Source: a bacterium | GTDB taxonomy: Bacteria > UBA9089 > CG2-30-40-21 > SBAY01 | Direction: 5' to 3' | DNA: 40,160 nucleotides | Assembly: GCA_040757115.1 (NCBI GenBank) | Contig: JBFLYA010000007.1 | Coordinates: 1-40,160 of the forward strand | In this document: positions 23,251-31,765 of the stretch, one piece after another | How positions within the stretch are numbered: position 1 is the stretch's first letter | Layout: each line of letters opens with the position of its first letter | Position numbers and translations under genes: made by a program | Notes under the pieces: generated by a model | Database searches by the model: none | Told to the model about the DNA's origin: nothing | Seen by the model: the letters and a program-made list of their open reading frames with translations, nothing else

Positions 23251-23279
23251 TTGCAATAATTTTCTGCGTATGCTATACT
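23251..23279 (+). promoter_or_regulatory. Sigma-70 promoter upstream of the CheY-like gene
   Basis: TTGCAA (23251-23256), a 17-base spacer and TATACT (23274-23279). The receiver gene starts at 23323 after GGAGGGAAAAA. Confidence 0.65.
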
Positions 23280-23322
23280 ACAAATAGATAGTAAATAAAA
23301 AAAACATATATGGAGGGAAAAA

Positions 23323-23694
23323 ATGGCAAAAGAAAAGATACTGGTTGTTGATGATGAACCATTGAATAGAGAATTGGCTAAAGACCTGCTTGAGGTGGCA
23401 GGTTATGTCGTTTTTGAGGCCGGTGATGCTCATGAGGCAATAGAGCTGGCAAACAAGGAGAGGTTTGACCTTGTCTTGATGGATGTTCAACTTCCTGGCA
23501 TGGATGGACTTTCTGCCATAAACATAATCAAAGGAAATTCTATGAACAAAGATATGCCGATTGTAGCCTTGACTGCTTATGCCATGAAAGGAGATAAAGA
23601 AAGGATAGAATCAGCAGGTTGTGATGGGTATCTTACCAAACCTATTAATACTAAAGAATTTGCTCAAAGTGTTGCCGGGTTTTTGAGGGTTTAG
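23323..23694 (+). CDS. Single-domain response regulator
   Basis: A stand-alone receiver of 123 residues with acid pocket VVDDEP, phospho-Asp D54 in LVLMDVQLPGMDG, the switch Thr in VALTAYAMKGD and the conserved lysine in GYLTKPINT. The sequence style (LTAYAMKGD, GCDGYLTKPI) is that of DivK-like or hybrid-kinase-type receivers, so it likely relays phosphate from the kinases on either side. The ATG follows TGGAGGGAAAAA. It has its own promoter and is followed after 86 bases by the receiver-phosphatase gene, with which it may be cotranscribed. Confidence 0.9.
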   Translation: MAKEKILVVDDEPLNRELAKDLLEVAGYVVFEAGDAHEAIELANKERFDLVLMDVQLPGMDGLSAINIIKGNSMNKDMPIVALTAYAMKGDKERIESAGCDGYLTKPINTKEFAQSVAGFLRV

Positions 23695-23780
23695 AAGCAG
23701 AAAAGATTGAAGAATTTGTGTTGGAAAAGATAGATATTTCAGTTGAAGATATAAATAACTTTGTGGGCGAGGTTAAAATT

Positions 23781-24977
23781 ATGGGAACGAGAAAATCAAA
23801 GGTTTTAGTAGTTGATGATGAAGAATTTAATCGGGATTTGCTTGAGGCTATTCTGGTCACGCAATATGAGGTCATTATGGCTTGTGATGGATATGAGGCA
23901 CTGATAAAGGTTAATCAAGAGCCAATAGATATAATTTTATTAGATATTATGATGCCAGGATTAGATGGATATGAGGTCTGCAGGCAATTGAAGGAAAAAA
24001 AGGAGACAAGCTTCATTCCGATAGTAATGGTTACTGCATTAAGGGAGAAGGAAGATAGGATAAAGGGACTTGAGGCAGGAGCAGACGATTTTTTGACCAA
24101 ACCCATAGACCGGGCTGAGGTTTTAGCCAGGGTAAAATCACTGCTTCGCATTAAGCATCTAAATGATGACTTAACCGAGATTAACGCCACTTTAGAACAG
24201 AGGGTGAAAAAACAAGCAGAGGAATTGTGGCGGACTACCGCTGAAAAAGAACGACTCCAGAAAGAATTAGAGATTGCACGAAATATCCAGATGAGTTTCT
24301 TGCCGCAGATTATTCCTCAGATAGAAGGATTTGAGTTAGCCGCTATTAGCATCCCGGCAAAGGAAGTTGGAGGCGACTTCTATGATTTTATCCCGATTAC
24401 CGAAGATAGATGGGGATTAACCATAGGTGATGTCTCAGGAAAAGGTATTCCTGCGGCTTTGTTTATGGCATTATCAAAAACCGTTGTCAGAACTAATACC
24501 ATAGCCAATCCTCAACTACTTGATGCCATAAGTAAGGTAAATGAATTTATAGCTGAAGAGGCTACGGCAAATACTATGTTTGTTACTTTGTTTTATGCTA
24601 TCCTGGATACGAAGAAAAAGAATTTGCTTTACATTAATGCCGGACATAACCCACCCTTGCTTATTAGACAGGATGAGGTTGCAATCTTAGAAGGGAAAGG
24701 GATGGCACTTGGGGTCATTCCTGCGGTTGAGCTGGAAGAGAAGGAAATTTGGCTTAAAAAAGGTGATATGGTAGCCTTTTACACCGACGGCGCCACTGAG
24801 GCAATCAATGAACAAGAAGAACAATTTGGTGAGGAAAATTTGATACAGGTGCTTCGTGAGAATCAACAAATGTCAGCACAAGAAATTATTAACCGAGTTC
24901 AACAGGCAGTAACTATCTTTTCTGGGACTCAATCTCAGTTCGATGATATTACTTTGATGATTTTAAAGGTTGATTGA
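23781..24977 (+). CDS. Receiver-PP2C phosphatase (RsbU/SpoIIE type)
   Basis: Phosphoserine phosphatase controlled by phosphorylation. It is 398 residues from the ATG at 23781, which follows GCGAGGTT; an in-frame TTG at 23718 would add 21 residues. A receiver fills about 5-125 (D55 in IILLDIMMPGLDG, lysine in FLTKPID), a coiled linker 135-175 (NATLEQRVKKQAEELWRTTA), and a SpoIIE-type PP2C domain from about 185 to the end. Metal-binding motifs are VGGDFYDF, LTIGDVSGKGIPAALFMAL, YINAGHNPPLL and AFYTDGATEA, and the last conserved aspartate is in SQFDDITLMIL. Such proteins dephosphorylate STAS-domain anti-anti-sigma factors; a STAS gene and an RsbW-like gene lie 8-9 kb downstream. Confidence 0.93.
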   Translation: MGTRKSKVLVVDDEEFNRDLLEAILVTQYEVIMACDGYEALIKVNQEPIDIILLDIMMPGLDGYEVCRQLKEKKETSFIPIVMVTALREKEDRIKGLEAGADDFLTKPIDRAEVLARVKSLLRIKHLNDDLTEINATLEQRVKKQAEELWRTTAEKERLQKELEIARNIQMSFLPQIIPQIEGFELAAISIPAKEVGGDFYDFIPITEDRWGLTIGDVSGKGIPAALFMALSKTVVRTNTIANPQLLDAISKVNEFIAEEATANTMFVTLFYAILDTKKKNLLYINAGHNPPLLIRQDEVAILEGKGMALGVIPAVELEEKEIWLKKGDMVAFYTDGATEAINEQEEQFGEENLIQVLRENQQMSAQEIINRVQQAVTIFSGTQSQFDDITLMILKVD

Positions 24978-24982
24978 AGGAG

Positions 24983-25138
24983 AAACGCTCATGAACCGGG
25001 GGGTTCACAAATGAGGATGAAAATAGTCGGTAGGAGATAGAAGGTAGGATGTAAGGAGATAGGCGTGAGGAGTGATGTTTTCTTTACTTTCTACTTTCTA
25101 CTCTCTACTTTCTACTTTCTATTTTCAGGAGGAAAGGA
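24983..25138. repeat. Second copy of the pre-cas6 repeat
   Basis: Copy in direct orientation of 4341-4485 (GCGTGAGGAGTGATGTTTTC is identical in both). A purine arm and a pyrimidine arm can pair. It fills the gap before the GAF kinase gene and ends at its ribosome binding site. Confidence 0.65.
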
Positions 25139-25144
25139 AAAAAT

Positions 25145-26428
25145 ATGCAGTCTCAAGATAAAGATTTTGCTTTATATACCTTGAATTACGCCACAAAATT
25201 GATTTACTCAGCTACAGATTTAAAAGGGCTGATAGAGGTGGCAATTGATATGTTTTTAGAACTGGCAGAAGCCAATTGCGGTTCTATAATATTACTTGAC
25301 TCTCAGGATTCTAGTCTAAAAATAGCCGTGGTAAAACGCCAGTATTCAACCATTTATAATTACCCGGAGAAAAGATTAGAGCCTGCTCCCAAATTAATTT
25401 TAGAGGTAATTAATGAAACTAAACCTTATTTCACCAATAATCCCGCTCAATTTCAAAACATAGGCGATGATTCAGGAAAAGATGCAAACTCTTTACTCTG
25501 TATTCCATTACTTGGTCAGGAAAAGGCGATAGGAGTCGTCTGCCTTTACTCCCAATGCAATGAATACGACCAGGATACGATTAATCTTATTTCTACATTA
25601 GCCACACAGGTTGGTGTCAATATAGAGAATGTTCGATTATATAAGGAGTTGGAGGAATGGGCAAAAGTGCTTGAACTCCGCGTCGCAGAACGGACTAAGG
25701 AACTGGCAGAGGCAAACGAAGAATTAAGAAAAATAGACCAGGCTAAATCAGATTTCCTCTCTACCGCGGCACACGAATTGAAGACACCTATGACCTCAAT
25801 CAAGGCTATTGCTCTGACATTGGTTAATAACCCTGATGAGGATATTGCTATCAGAACAGAATTTTTATCCCTTATTTCTTCAGAGGTTGACAGGTTGACC
25901 AGATTAATCAATGATATTCTGAATTTATCTAAAATAGAGGCGGGTATGCTGGAATGGGATATGAACCAAATATCTCTAAGAGATGTAATTAATCAGTCTA
26001 TTACCAATATCAATCCAGTAGCCTGCCAGAAGAAGATAAAGATTCAAATGAATATACCAGAGGGATTACCAAACATCACTGGTGATTATGAGAGATTGAT
26101 GCAGGTCGTGATTAATCTGCTTAGCAATGCCATTAAATTTACGCCAGAGGGAGGTGAGATAGAAGTAAGGATAAAATATAGACACCAACCCGAAGAAATA
26201 TTGCAAGTAAGTGTAACTGATAGCGGAGTAGGTATCGCCAGGGAGGATTTAGAGAAGGTATTTGATAAATTTAAACAGGTAGGTGGTAAAAAAACACAGG
26301 GCACAGGACTGGGACTGACTATCTGTAAGCAGATTATAGAACATCATGGCGGAAAGATATGGGTGGAAAGTCAATTGGGGATGGGTGCAACATTCCATTT
26401 TACTATCCCGGTCAGGAATAATCCATAG
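25145..26428 (+). CDS. GAF-domain histidine kinase
   Basis: A soluble sensor kinase of 427 residues, starting at an ATG after AGGAGGAAAGG. A GAF domain spans about residues 10-170 (GSIILLDSQ, SLLCIPLLGQEKAIGVVCLY, LATQVGVNIENVRLY), then a coiled coil (AERTKELAEANEELRKIDQA), the dimerisation/phospho-His domain with H210 in STAAHELKTPM, and a HATPase with N-box [13 protein letters not shown]1-box DSGVGIA and G2-box GTGLGL. No membrane segment is present, so it senses a cytoplasmic signal. The GAF resembles that of the HD-GYP protein at 33525 (both have LNYATK at the start), suggesting duplication of the sensor part. No receiver is fused; partners may be the receivers at 23323 or 29481. Confidence 0.92.
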   Translation: MQSQDKDFALYTLNYATKLIYSATDLKGLIEVAIDMFLELAEANCGSIILLDSQDSSLKIAVVKRQYSTIYNYPEKRLEPAPKLILEVINETKPYFTNNPAQFQNIGDDSGKDANSLLCIPLLGQEKAIGVVCLYSQCNEYDQDTINLISTLATQVGVNIENVRLYKELEEWAKVLELRVAERTKELAEANEELRKIDQAKSDFLSTAAHELKTPMTSIKAIALTLVNNPDEDIAIRTEFLSLISSEVDRLTRLINDILNLSKIEAGMLEWDMNQISLRDVINQSITNINPVACQKKIKIQMNIPEGLPNITGDYERLMQVVINLLSNAIKFTPEGGEIEVRIKYRHQPEEILQVSVTDSGVGIAREDLEKVFDKFKQVGGKKTQGTGLGLTICKQIIEHHGGKIWVESQLGMGATFHFTIPVRNNP

Positions 26429-26615
26429 ATTTCACAGATGAAAGTAATGAAGTAATGGAGTGTTAATTTTAAATTCATTCCCCCATATTTCCATCACTTC
26501 ACTACTCCATATTATAGTGCTTCACGAAATAAAAGTAAGTAATCGGTTAACTGGTAATTGGTAACTAATTACCATTCACCAATTACCAGTTACCAAAAAA
26601 AAGGAGGTGGAAAAT

Positions 26616-28076
26616 ATGCCTGTAGTAACAACAGAAAAGATTGATTTAGGTCGATTGTTAGTGGACTACAAACTGATGACACAAGAGCAACTCAAAGAAG
26701 CAGAAAAAGTAGTTGCAGAAAAAAATAGGGATATAAGGGAAGTTCTAAGAGAATTAAACTATGTGAATGAAGGAGGAATCAATTATGTTTTGAGTAGTTA
26801 TCTTGACCTACCCTATGTCCATATCTCTCCTCAGATAGTTGACCCGGCAGTAGTCAAATCTATTCCCAGAGAGATACTGGAGAGGTATCGTATGGTACCT
26901 ATTGTTTGTCTCGACCATGAAATAGAATTAGTTATGGCTGATCCAACTGATGTGGAGGCAATCAAAGAGGCAGAAGGTATTACTCAGTGTTCGGCAAAAA
27001 TTTCTATTGGTCTGGCTGATGAGATTTTAGAGGTAATTGACCAGATTTTTGGGAAGGAATTAACTCAAATACCCAAACCACCGGAAGAAATTTTAGCCGA
27101 TACCTCAGGAGTAGCCTTTGTTTATCATCACTTAACAGAGGCAGTAACCGAAGGCGTCAGCGAGCTCTATATTGAGCCGACCAGCACCCAGCTAAGGATA
27201 CTTTACCGGATGAGGGATGGTAGGTTGGAGGAGAAAAAACCTCAACCTTTAAGCCTGTATCCAGGGATATGTGCTCGATTGAAGATAATGACTAACATCC
27301 CGGCTACCGGAAAAGAAAGCAATATCCTCACCAGAATTGGCGATAAAGAGGTGTATCTCCATACCTCTGTTTTATCCAGTATCAACGGTGATTGCTGGAC
27401 AATCAAAATATTAGAAAGACAAAAACAAATCTTTAAATTGGAGGAATTAGGGTTTCAAAATGAGTTGATAGAGCAAATAAGAACAATAATTAATCAGCCT
27501 TCGGGCGTAATTATCGTTACCGGACCACCAGGGAGTGGTCGGACAGCAACCTGCTATTCACTTTTATCCGAGGTCAGAAATAAGCGTGTGGTAACTATTG
27601 AGGAGGCAACCTCTTATCAAAACGATGAATTTATCCAGCTCGAATCAAAGGCAGATTCAGGGCTAAAATCTGCCATTTCTTCTGGGGCTGATATAATAAT
27701 GCTCGAAGATATGAGCCAGGAGTATGTCCTGAAACAGTGTTTCGATACTGCCTTAGCCGGGAAATTGATATTAGGTCAGATGTATCACCCATCTTGCTTT
27801 GACACCCTTGAGCAGTTAATCAAGGAGTTAGGTTCGACACTACTTGCAAATACCCTTTTAATGCTCATTGCCCGGAAAAAGGTTGTCGGGGCTGGAAAAG
27901 GTGTTAACTACCTCTATGAGGTGTTAATCTTTAATGAGCGGCTTAAAACCTTCCTGCGAGAGGGAGATTTAAAGAAGGTAAAAGAGGATGCAGAAAAGAG
28001 TGGATTTCGTTCCCTATCATCTCTCCTTAAAGAAAAAATGTCCGCAGGAACGATTAGTTTGAAGGAGGTGTTCTAA
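26616..28076 (+). CDS. PilB/GspE-like protein with degenerate ATPase motifs
   Basis: A type IV pilus assembly/type II secretion ATPase homologue of 486 residues, shorter than the usual 560 or so. An N-terminal MshEN-like domain (about 1-145, LGRLLVDYKLMTQEQLKEAE and LPYVHISPQIVDPAVVKSIP) is followed by the N2 domain (LYIEPTSTQLRILYRMRDG) and an ATPase core. The Walker A reads GPPGSGRTAT with arginine (R309) where lysine is expected. The Walker B and adjacent Asp/His boxes are also altered (IIMLEDMSQEY and LGQMYHPSC in place of forms like VGEIRDxET and STLHTNDA). The zinc Cys4 is absent. It may be a regulatory pseudo-ATPase, perhaps reading c-di-GMP through MshEN. ATG 26616 follows AGGAGGT, and a normal PilT gene starts two bases after its stop. 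Confidence 0.85.
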   Translation: MPVVTTEKIDLGRLLVDYKLMTQEQLKEAEKVVAEKNRDIREVLRELNYVNEGGINYVLSSYLDLPYVHISPQIVDPAVVKSIPREILERYRMVPIVCLDHEIELVMADPTDVEAIKEAEGITQCSAKISIGLADEILEVIDQIFGKELTQIPKPPEEILADTSGVAFVYHHLTEAVTEGVSELYIEPTSTQLRILYRMRDGRLEEKKPQPLSLYPGICARLKIMTNIPATGKESNILTRIGDKEVYLHTSVLSSINGDCWTIKILERQKQIFKLEELGFQNELIEQIRTIINQPSGVIIVTGPPGSGRTATCYSLLSEVRNKRVVTIEEATSYQNDEFIQLESKADSGLKSAISSGADIIMLEDMSQEYVLKQCFDTALAGKLILGQMYHPSCFDTLEQLIKELGSTLLANTLLMLIARKKVVGAGKGVNYLYEVLIFNERLKTFLREGDLKKVKEDAEKSGFRSLSSLLKEKMSAGTISLKEVF

Positions 28077-28077
28077 A

Positions 28078-29139
28078 ATGAATCTGAAAGAATTACTTAT
28101 GTTATGTAAAGAGAGGAATGCATCGGACCTTCATCTATCTTCAGATGCCCCGCCACTAATTCGGGTTGTTGGAAAATTAGAGAAGGTAAGTGATGAAAAG
28201 ATAACTAAAGAAGAGATTCGCCAGACAATTTATTCTCTCCTTTCCGAGAGCCAAAAAGTTAGATTTGACAAAGAGCTGGAACTCGATTTTTCCATTGAAT
28301 ACCCTGAAATAGGTCGATTTCGAGTCAATGCCTATTCTCAAAGAAGAGGCGACTCATTGGCATTTAGACTTATTCCTACTAAGATTAAATCTATTCGGGA
28401 ATTAGGATTACCTTTAGTATTAGAGAATTTTGCTCACGAGTCAAGAGGTCTAGTCCTGGTTACTGGAGTTACTGGTTGTGGCAAAAGCACGACATTAGCC
28501 GCGATGATTGACCTTATCAATCAGAAGAGAACTGAACATATCATTACTATTGAGGACCCGATAGAATATGTCTATGAGAATAAGAATTGTTTAATTGACC
28601 AACGAGAGATAGGCACAAATACCGGCTCTTTTTATGGGGCACTTAAAAATGCTTTAAGAGAGGACCCTGATGTTATCTTAGTTGGTGAGATGCGTGATTT
28701 GGAGACAATAGCTATGACCATAACCGCGGCGGAAACAGGTCATCTGGTCTTTGCGACATTACATACGGTTAACGCACCGCAGACTATAAATCGAATAATA
28801 GATGTTTTCCCTGCGGCACAACAAGACCAAATTAGAACACAATTATCCGAGGTCCTTTTAAGTGTCGTCTCGCAAACACTTATTCCAACCATTGATGAAA
28901 AAGAAAGGGTTTGTGCCGCTGAGGTAATGGTTACTACCTCGGCAATAAAAAATATGATTCGTGAAAGCAAAGTATTTCAAATACCTTCACTTATTCAGAC
29001 AGGAAGAAAAGATGGTATGCAAACGATGGACCAGGCATTAGAGGCATTGGTTAATGAAACCAAAATCACTAAACAAGAAGCCATAAAACGCGCCTTTAAC
29101 AAAAATATTTTTGATAGATATGGGTATGAATCAAGGTAA
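28078..29139 (+). CDS. pilT: Twitching motility ATPase PilT
   Basis: Hexameric retraction ATPase of type IV pili, 353 residues, close to the usual length. N-terminal DLHLSSDAPPLIRVVGKLE and the catalytic core are canonical: Walker A GVTGCGKSTTLA, Asp box IITIEDPIEYVYE, Walker B DVILVGEMRDLETIAM, His box GHLVFATLHTVNAPQTINRI, and the AIRNLIRE-like motif reads AIKNMIRE. It begins two bases after the degenerate PilB-like gene, so they form an operon. Unlike its neighbour it has every catalytic residue. This shows that the organism probably builds and retracts type IV pili, though no pilin gene is in this window. Confidence 0.95.
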   Translation: MNLKELLMLCKERNASDLHLSSDAPPLIRVVGKLEKVSDEKITKEEIRQTIYSLLSESQKVRFDKELELDFSIEYPEIGRFRVNAYSQRRGDSLAFRLIPTKIKSIRELGLPLVLENFAHESRGLVLVTGVTGCGKSTTLAAMIDLINQKRTEHIITIEDPIEYVYENKNCLIDQREIGTNTGSFYGALKNALREDPDVILVGEMRDLETIAMTITAAETGHLVFATLHTVNAPQTINRIIDVFPAAQQDQIRTQLSEVLLSVVSQTLIPTIDEKERVCAAEVMVTTSAIKNMIRESKVFQIPSLIQTGRKDGMQTMDQALEALVNETKITKQEAIKRAFNKNIFDRYGYESR

Positions 29140-29480
29140 GAAGATACAGGTGGTAATTTACCGCAGAGACGCAGAGGAACAGAGAAGACATATAGAAATA
29201 TTAACCAAAAGTTCACATTAGTATTGTTGAGGGTTGATGGTTGATGGTTGATAGTCTATGAAACTATCAACCATCAACCATCAACTATAAACTATCAACT
29301 ATAAACTATAAACTATCAACTATCAACCATCAACCCTGTTGCTATATCTGTTCTATGAGAAATTTTCGTTAATAACTACTATAGAAATAAAAAGGAAAAA
29401 ATAGTTAGCTGAAAAGGCTAATAAAATCAAGGGTAAGTTTTATCCGAGAGTGTTCGTAAGTAAAAAAGGAGGTGGGAAAT
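29140..29480. repeat. Gap after pilT, mostly a MITE-like element
   Basis: 29158-29185 carries ACCGCAGAGACGCAGAGGAA. 29191-29383 is MITE copy B2. 29384-29465 has no recognisable feature before the AAAGGAGGT that serves the next gene. Confidence 0.55.
29191..29383. mobile_element. MITE-like element, copy B2
   Basis: Begins TATAGAAATATTAACCAAAA and ends, inverted, TATAGTAGTTATTAACGAAA. It is the inverse of 21293-21437, with extra ACTATCAACTATAAACTATA repeats inside. Confidence 0.65.
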
Positions 29481-29846
29481 ATGAATAAGAAAGTACTTTT
29501 AACTGATGATGATGAAGTTATCCTCAAAATAGGGAAATTTAACCTGGAAAAGGCAGGTTATGAAGTTTTTACTGCCAGTAATGGACAGGATGCAGTAGAA
29601 AGAAGTAGAGACATTAAGCCAGATTTAATTATCCTGGATATAATGATGCCGATAATGGATGGCTACACCGCCTTGTTAAAGTTAAAGGGATACGAAGAGA
29701 CCCGGGATATTCCGATAGTCATCCTTACTGCTCAAGAAGGGGATGTGTATAAAAAGATAAGTGGGGAAATGGGTGCCATAGAACATTTGAATAAACCATT
29801 CAATCCGAATGACTTGGTCGAAAAGGTTAATTCGATATTGAAGTGA
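29481..29846 (+). CDS. Single-domain response regulator
   Basis: A stand-alone receiver of 121 residues. The ATG at 29481 follows AAAGGAGGT by six bases. Motifs: acid pocket LLTDDDEVI, phospho-Asp in LIILDIMMPIMDG, the conserved Thr in VILTAQEGD and the lysine in EHLNKPFNP. It is close in style to the receiver at the start of the protein at 31766 (both have ILKIGKFNLEKAGYEV-like helices), pointing to duplication. It lies downstream of pilT and may steer pilus behaviour, as PilG/PilH-type receivers do; that is inference. Confidence 0.9.
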   Translation: MNKKVLLTDDDEVILKIGKFNLEKAGYEVFTASNGQDAVERSRDIKPDLIILDIMMPIMDGYTALLKLKGYEETRDIPIVILTAQEGDVYKKISGEMGAIEHLNKPFNPNDLVEKVNSILK

Positions 29847-29849
29847 TAT

Positions 29850-29893
29850 TGGGGTCAGACCGTGAATGTGGAATGCAAACCCGGTCTGACCCT
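29850..29893. repeat. GGGGTCAGACC palindrome between convergent genes
   Basis: The arms TGGGGTCAGACCG and CGGTCTGACCCTA are inverses around an 18-base loop. It lies just after the receiver stop and before the 3' end of the coiled-coil gene. Confidence 0.65.
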
Positions 29894-29904
29894 AATTTCT
29901 GTCC

Positions 29905-30681
29905 CTACCATTCAAAGGTCTGCACCACAATTATCCCTTTTTTCTCTGCTTCAGTTATAAACCCAGTCGTAGCAAAATGGGCAATTAACAACCTTACTAC
30001 ATCTGCCTGGTATTCACCCTTTACCAATTCTACCTTCTCCTCCAAATCCGCAAATATCCCCTCCTTATCCTTCTTGCGTATTTCATCAAGCCTGAGTTGG
30101 ACCTCACCAACCAGCATTATCTCTTTCCCATCCATCCTTCCCCTGCCAAATATATTTATTTCTTTTCCCCTAATCTTTGCACGAACCAATCTCTTCTCTA
30201 TCTCTATCCCATACCTTTCCTTTAACAGGGCTGGAAGCATTCGGTAGGCTTCATTCTCAAATCCGTAGCTAACACTCTTTTGTAATCCCCCAAGCTCTAC
30301 CCTTGTATCCTTTAATCCCTTAGCAAGCCCTCTTATCTCAAATGCCATCTTCTCTATCTCAATCTCTGTTCTCTTTTGTGCCTCAGCCAATTCTTTCTGT
30401 GCTACGGTTAATTCCTCTACCTTTATCTCTGTCCTTTTCTGTGCCTCAGCCAATTCCTTCTGTGCTAATGATAACTCCTTCTGTGCCGATGATAACTCCT
30501 TCTGTGCCTCAGCTAACTCCTTTACCTCAATCCCAATATCTCTCACTATTGTCTTAAGTTCAGAAAAGTCCTCTCGGGTAACATAATTTTCCCTTATCCG
30601 CTCATCAACTATCCTTACTATCTCTCTCTTTATTGGCTCTGTTATCCTAAAATCCGCCCGGCTCATTGTTTGTGTGTGCAT
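29905..30681 (-). CDS. Coiled-coil protein with a C-terminal PD-(D/E)XK-like domain (DUF3782 type)
   Basis: A 258-residue protein of a class common in candidate phyla and cyanobacteria, of unknown role. Residues about 1-50 are helical (EPIKREIVRIVDERIRENYV). Residues about 52-110 repeat a seven-residue unit of the KELAEAQ, KELSSAQ, KELSLAQ type with KRTEI blocks, forming a long coiled coil. From about 135 there is a nuclease-like fold: GFENEAYRMLPALL, EINIFGRGRMDGKEIMLVGE VQLRL, then FATTGFITEAEKKGIIVVQT. The catalytic lysine normally two residues after the Glu is a Gln here (GEVQ), so activity is doubtful. The ATG at 30681 follows a site with GGAGGAG. A longer start is not available. Confidence 0.75.
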   Translation of the reverse strand: MHTQTMSRADFRITEPIKREIVRIVDERIRENYVTREDFSELKTIVRDIGIEVKELAEAQKELSSAQKELSLAQKELAEAQKRTEIKVEELTVAQKELAEAQKRTEIEIEKMAFEIRGLAKGLKDTRVELGGLQKSVSYGFENEAYRMLPALLKERYGIEIEKRLVRAKIRGKEINIFGRGRMDGKEIMLVGEVQLRLDEIRKKDKEGIFADLEEKVELVKGEYQADVVRLLIAHFATTGFITEAEKKGIIVVQTFEW

Positions 30682-31621
30682 AAATTACTCCTCCTGATTG
30701 TCTACGATATAAAAATTATAACATTACCTAAGATCTTTTGTCAACAGAAAATTATTTTGAAACGTAATGAGTCAGTGAAATGGGGGATTTTCCTGAAAGT
30801 AGGAAAGTAGGAAAGGGGGAGACATCGCCCCCAGAAGAGGAATACCGTGCACATCCTTTATCCCTTTCCTACTTACCTACTACCTACTTGCCTACTATTT
30901 TCATTGCTCTGTCCTCCGCAGGTTAATGTTCATTCCCTCAAATAACTGACGTATTATTTTGAAACTTACCTACATCTTTTAATCTTAAATTTTGTTATAT
31001 CTATTAGGGAAAACCTAATAAATATTGTAAGCGTTCAGCCACAGAGGCACAAAGTTCACAGAGAATTAGGGAAATTAACCACATAAGGACACGATTAACC
31101 CCTAATATCCCATAATTTAAGTAATAGGTGGATTAAAAAGTTAAGATTTTTCTTCACAAAAAAAGATAATCCATCACATAAGGAAAAAATTTCGACCTGT
31201 GCGGTTAAATGTAAAATGGATAATGTAAAATGAGAAATGTAAAATGAAAATGTATAACTGAAAGGTAATGAGTTTTGCGAAGTTCTAAAATTTCCCATTT
31301 TTCATTTCCTATTTTACATTTTACATTTATTTTTCGTAAGCGTTCAGGTGGTGTAACAAAAGGAGATGTGGAGATTAAGGAGATAGGGAGATATTATTAA
31401 AAAAATTGAAATTAATAGAAACTAATAGAAATTTATGGAAATTTGTTGTTTTCCACAATCAATTTCTACCTATTTCTATAAATTTCAATCTATTTCTATT
31501 ATCTTATCTCCATATCACTCTTATCTCCTTATCCCCTTTCTTACACTTTTGATATATAGCCTGAACGGTTACTAAATATTTACCTTTTAAGACTTATGGG
31601 TAAGTTTTCAGGAATATTAAC
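30682..31621. repeat. Long repeat region before the receiver-GGDEF gene
   Basis: No protein gene is seen. 30795-30895 pairs GAAAGTAGGAAAGTAGGAAA with TTTCCTACTTACCTACTACC. 31027 onwards starts with GTAAGCGTTCAGCCACAGAG, one end of the terminal-repeat family. 31205-31330 pairs AAATGTAAAATGGATAATG with CATTTTACATTTAT-like sequence. 31336-31572 is a complete element with GTAAGCGTTCAGG and CCTGAACGGTTAC ends and an inner AATAGAAACTAATAGAAATT hairpin. Confidence 0.6.
31336..31572. mobile_element. 237-bp element with GTAACCGTTCAG-type ends
   Basis: Ends are GTAAGCGTTCAGG and CCTGAACGGTTAC. The inside is a hairpin of TAGAAATTTATGGAAATT against AATTTCTACCTATTTCTA. Non-coding. Confidence 0.6.
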
Positions 31622-31651
31622 TTGACAATTAACTCCCTTTTTTGATATAAT
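31622..31651 (+). promoter_or_regulatory. Sigma-70 promoter of the receiver-GGDEF gene
   Basis: TTGACA (31622-31627), an 18-base spacer and a perfect TATAAT (31646-31651). The leader of about 110 bases to the gene at 31766 contains a short open frame at 31677. Confidence 0.75.
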
Positions 31652-31676
31652 TATTTTCAGGAAGAAGGTGAATAAT

Positions 31677-31739
31677 ATGATTTATCATACCATTGATTCT
31701 AAGTTCAAATTACAGATAGTTAAAGATTTCAAAATATAA
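31677..31739 (+). CDS. Possible 20-residue leader peptide
   Basis: Starts at an ATG after GAAGAAGGTGAATA and reads MIYHTIDSKFKLQIVKDFKI before TAA. It lies between the promoter at 31622 and the main gene, 26 bases before the next ATG. It could be a leader peptide or the remnant of a lost gene. No family match is evident. Confidence 0.3.
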   Translation: MIYHTIDSKFKLQIVKDFKI

Positions 31740-31765
31740 TACACATTTTTAAGAGGTAATTAAAA

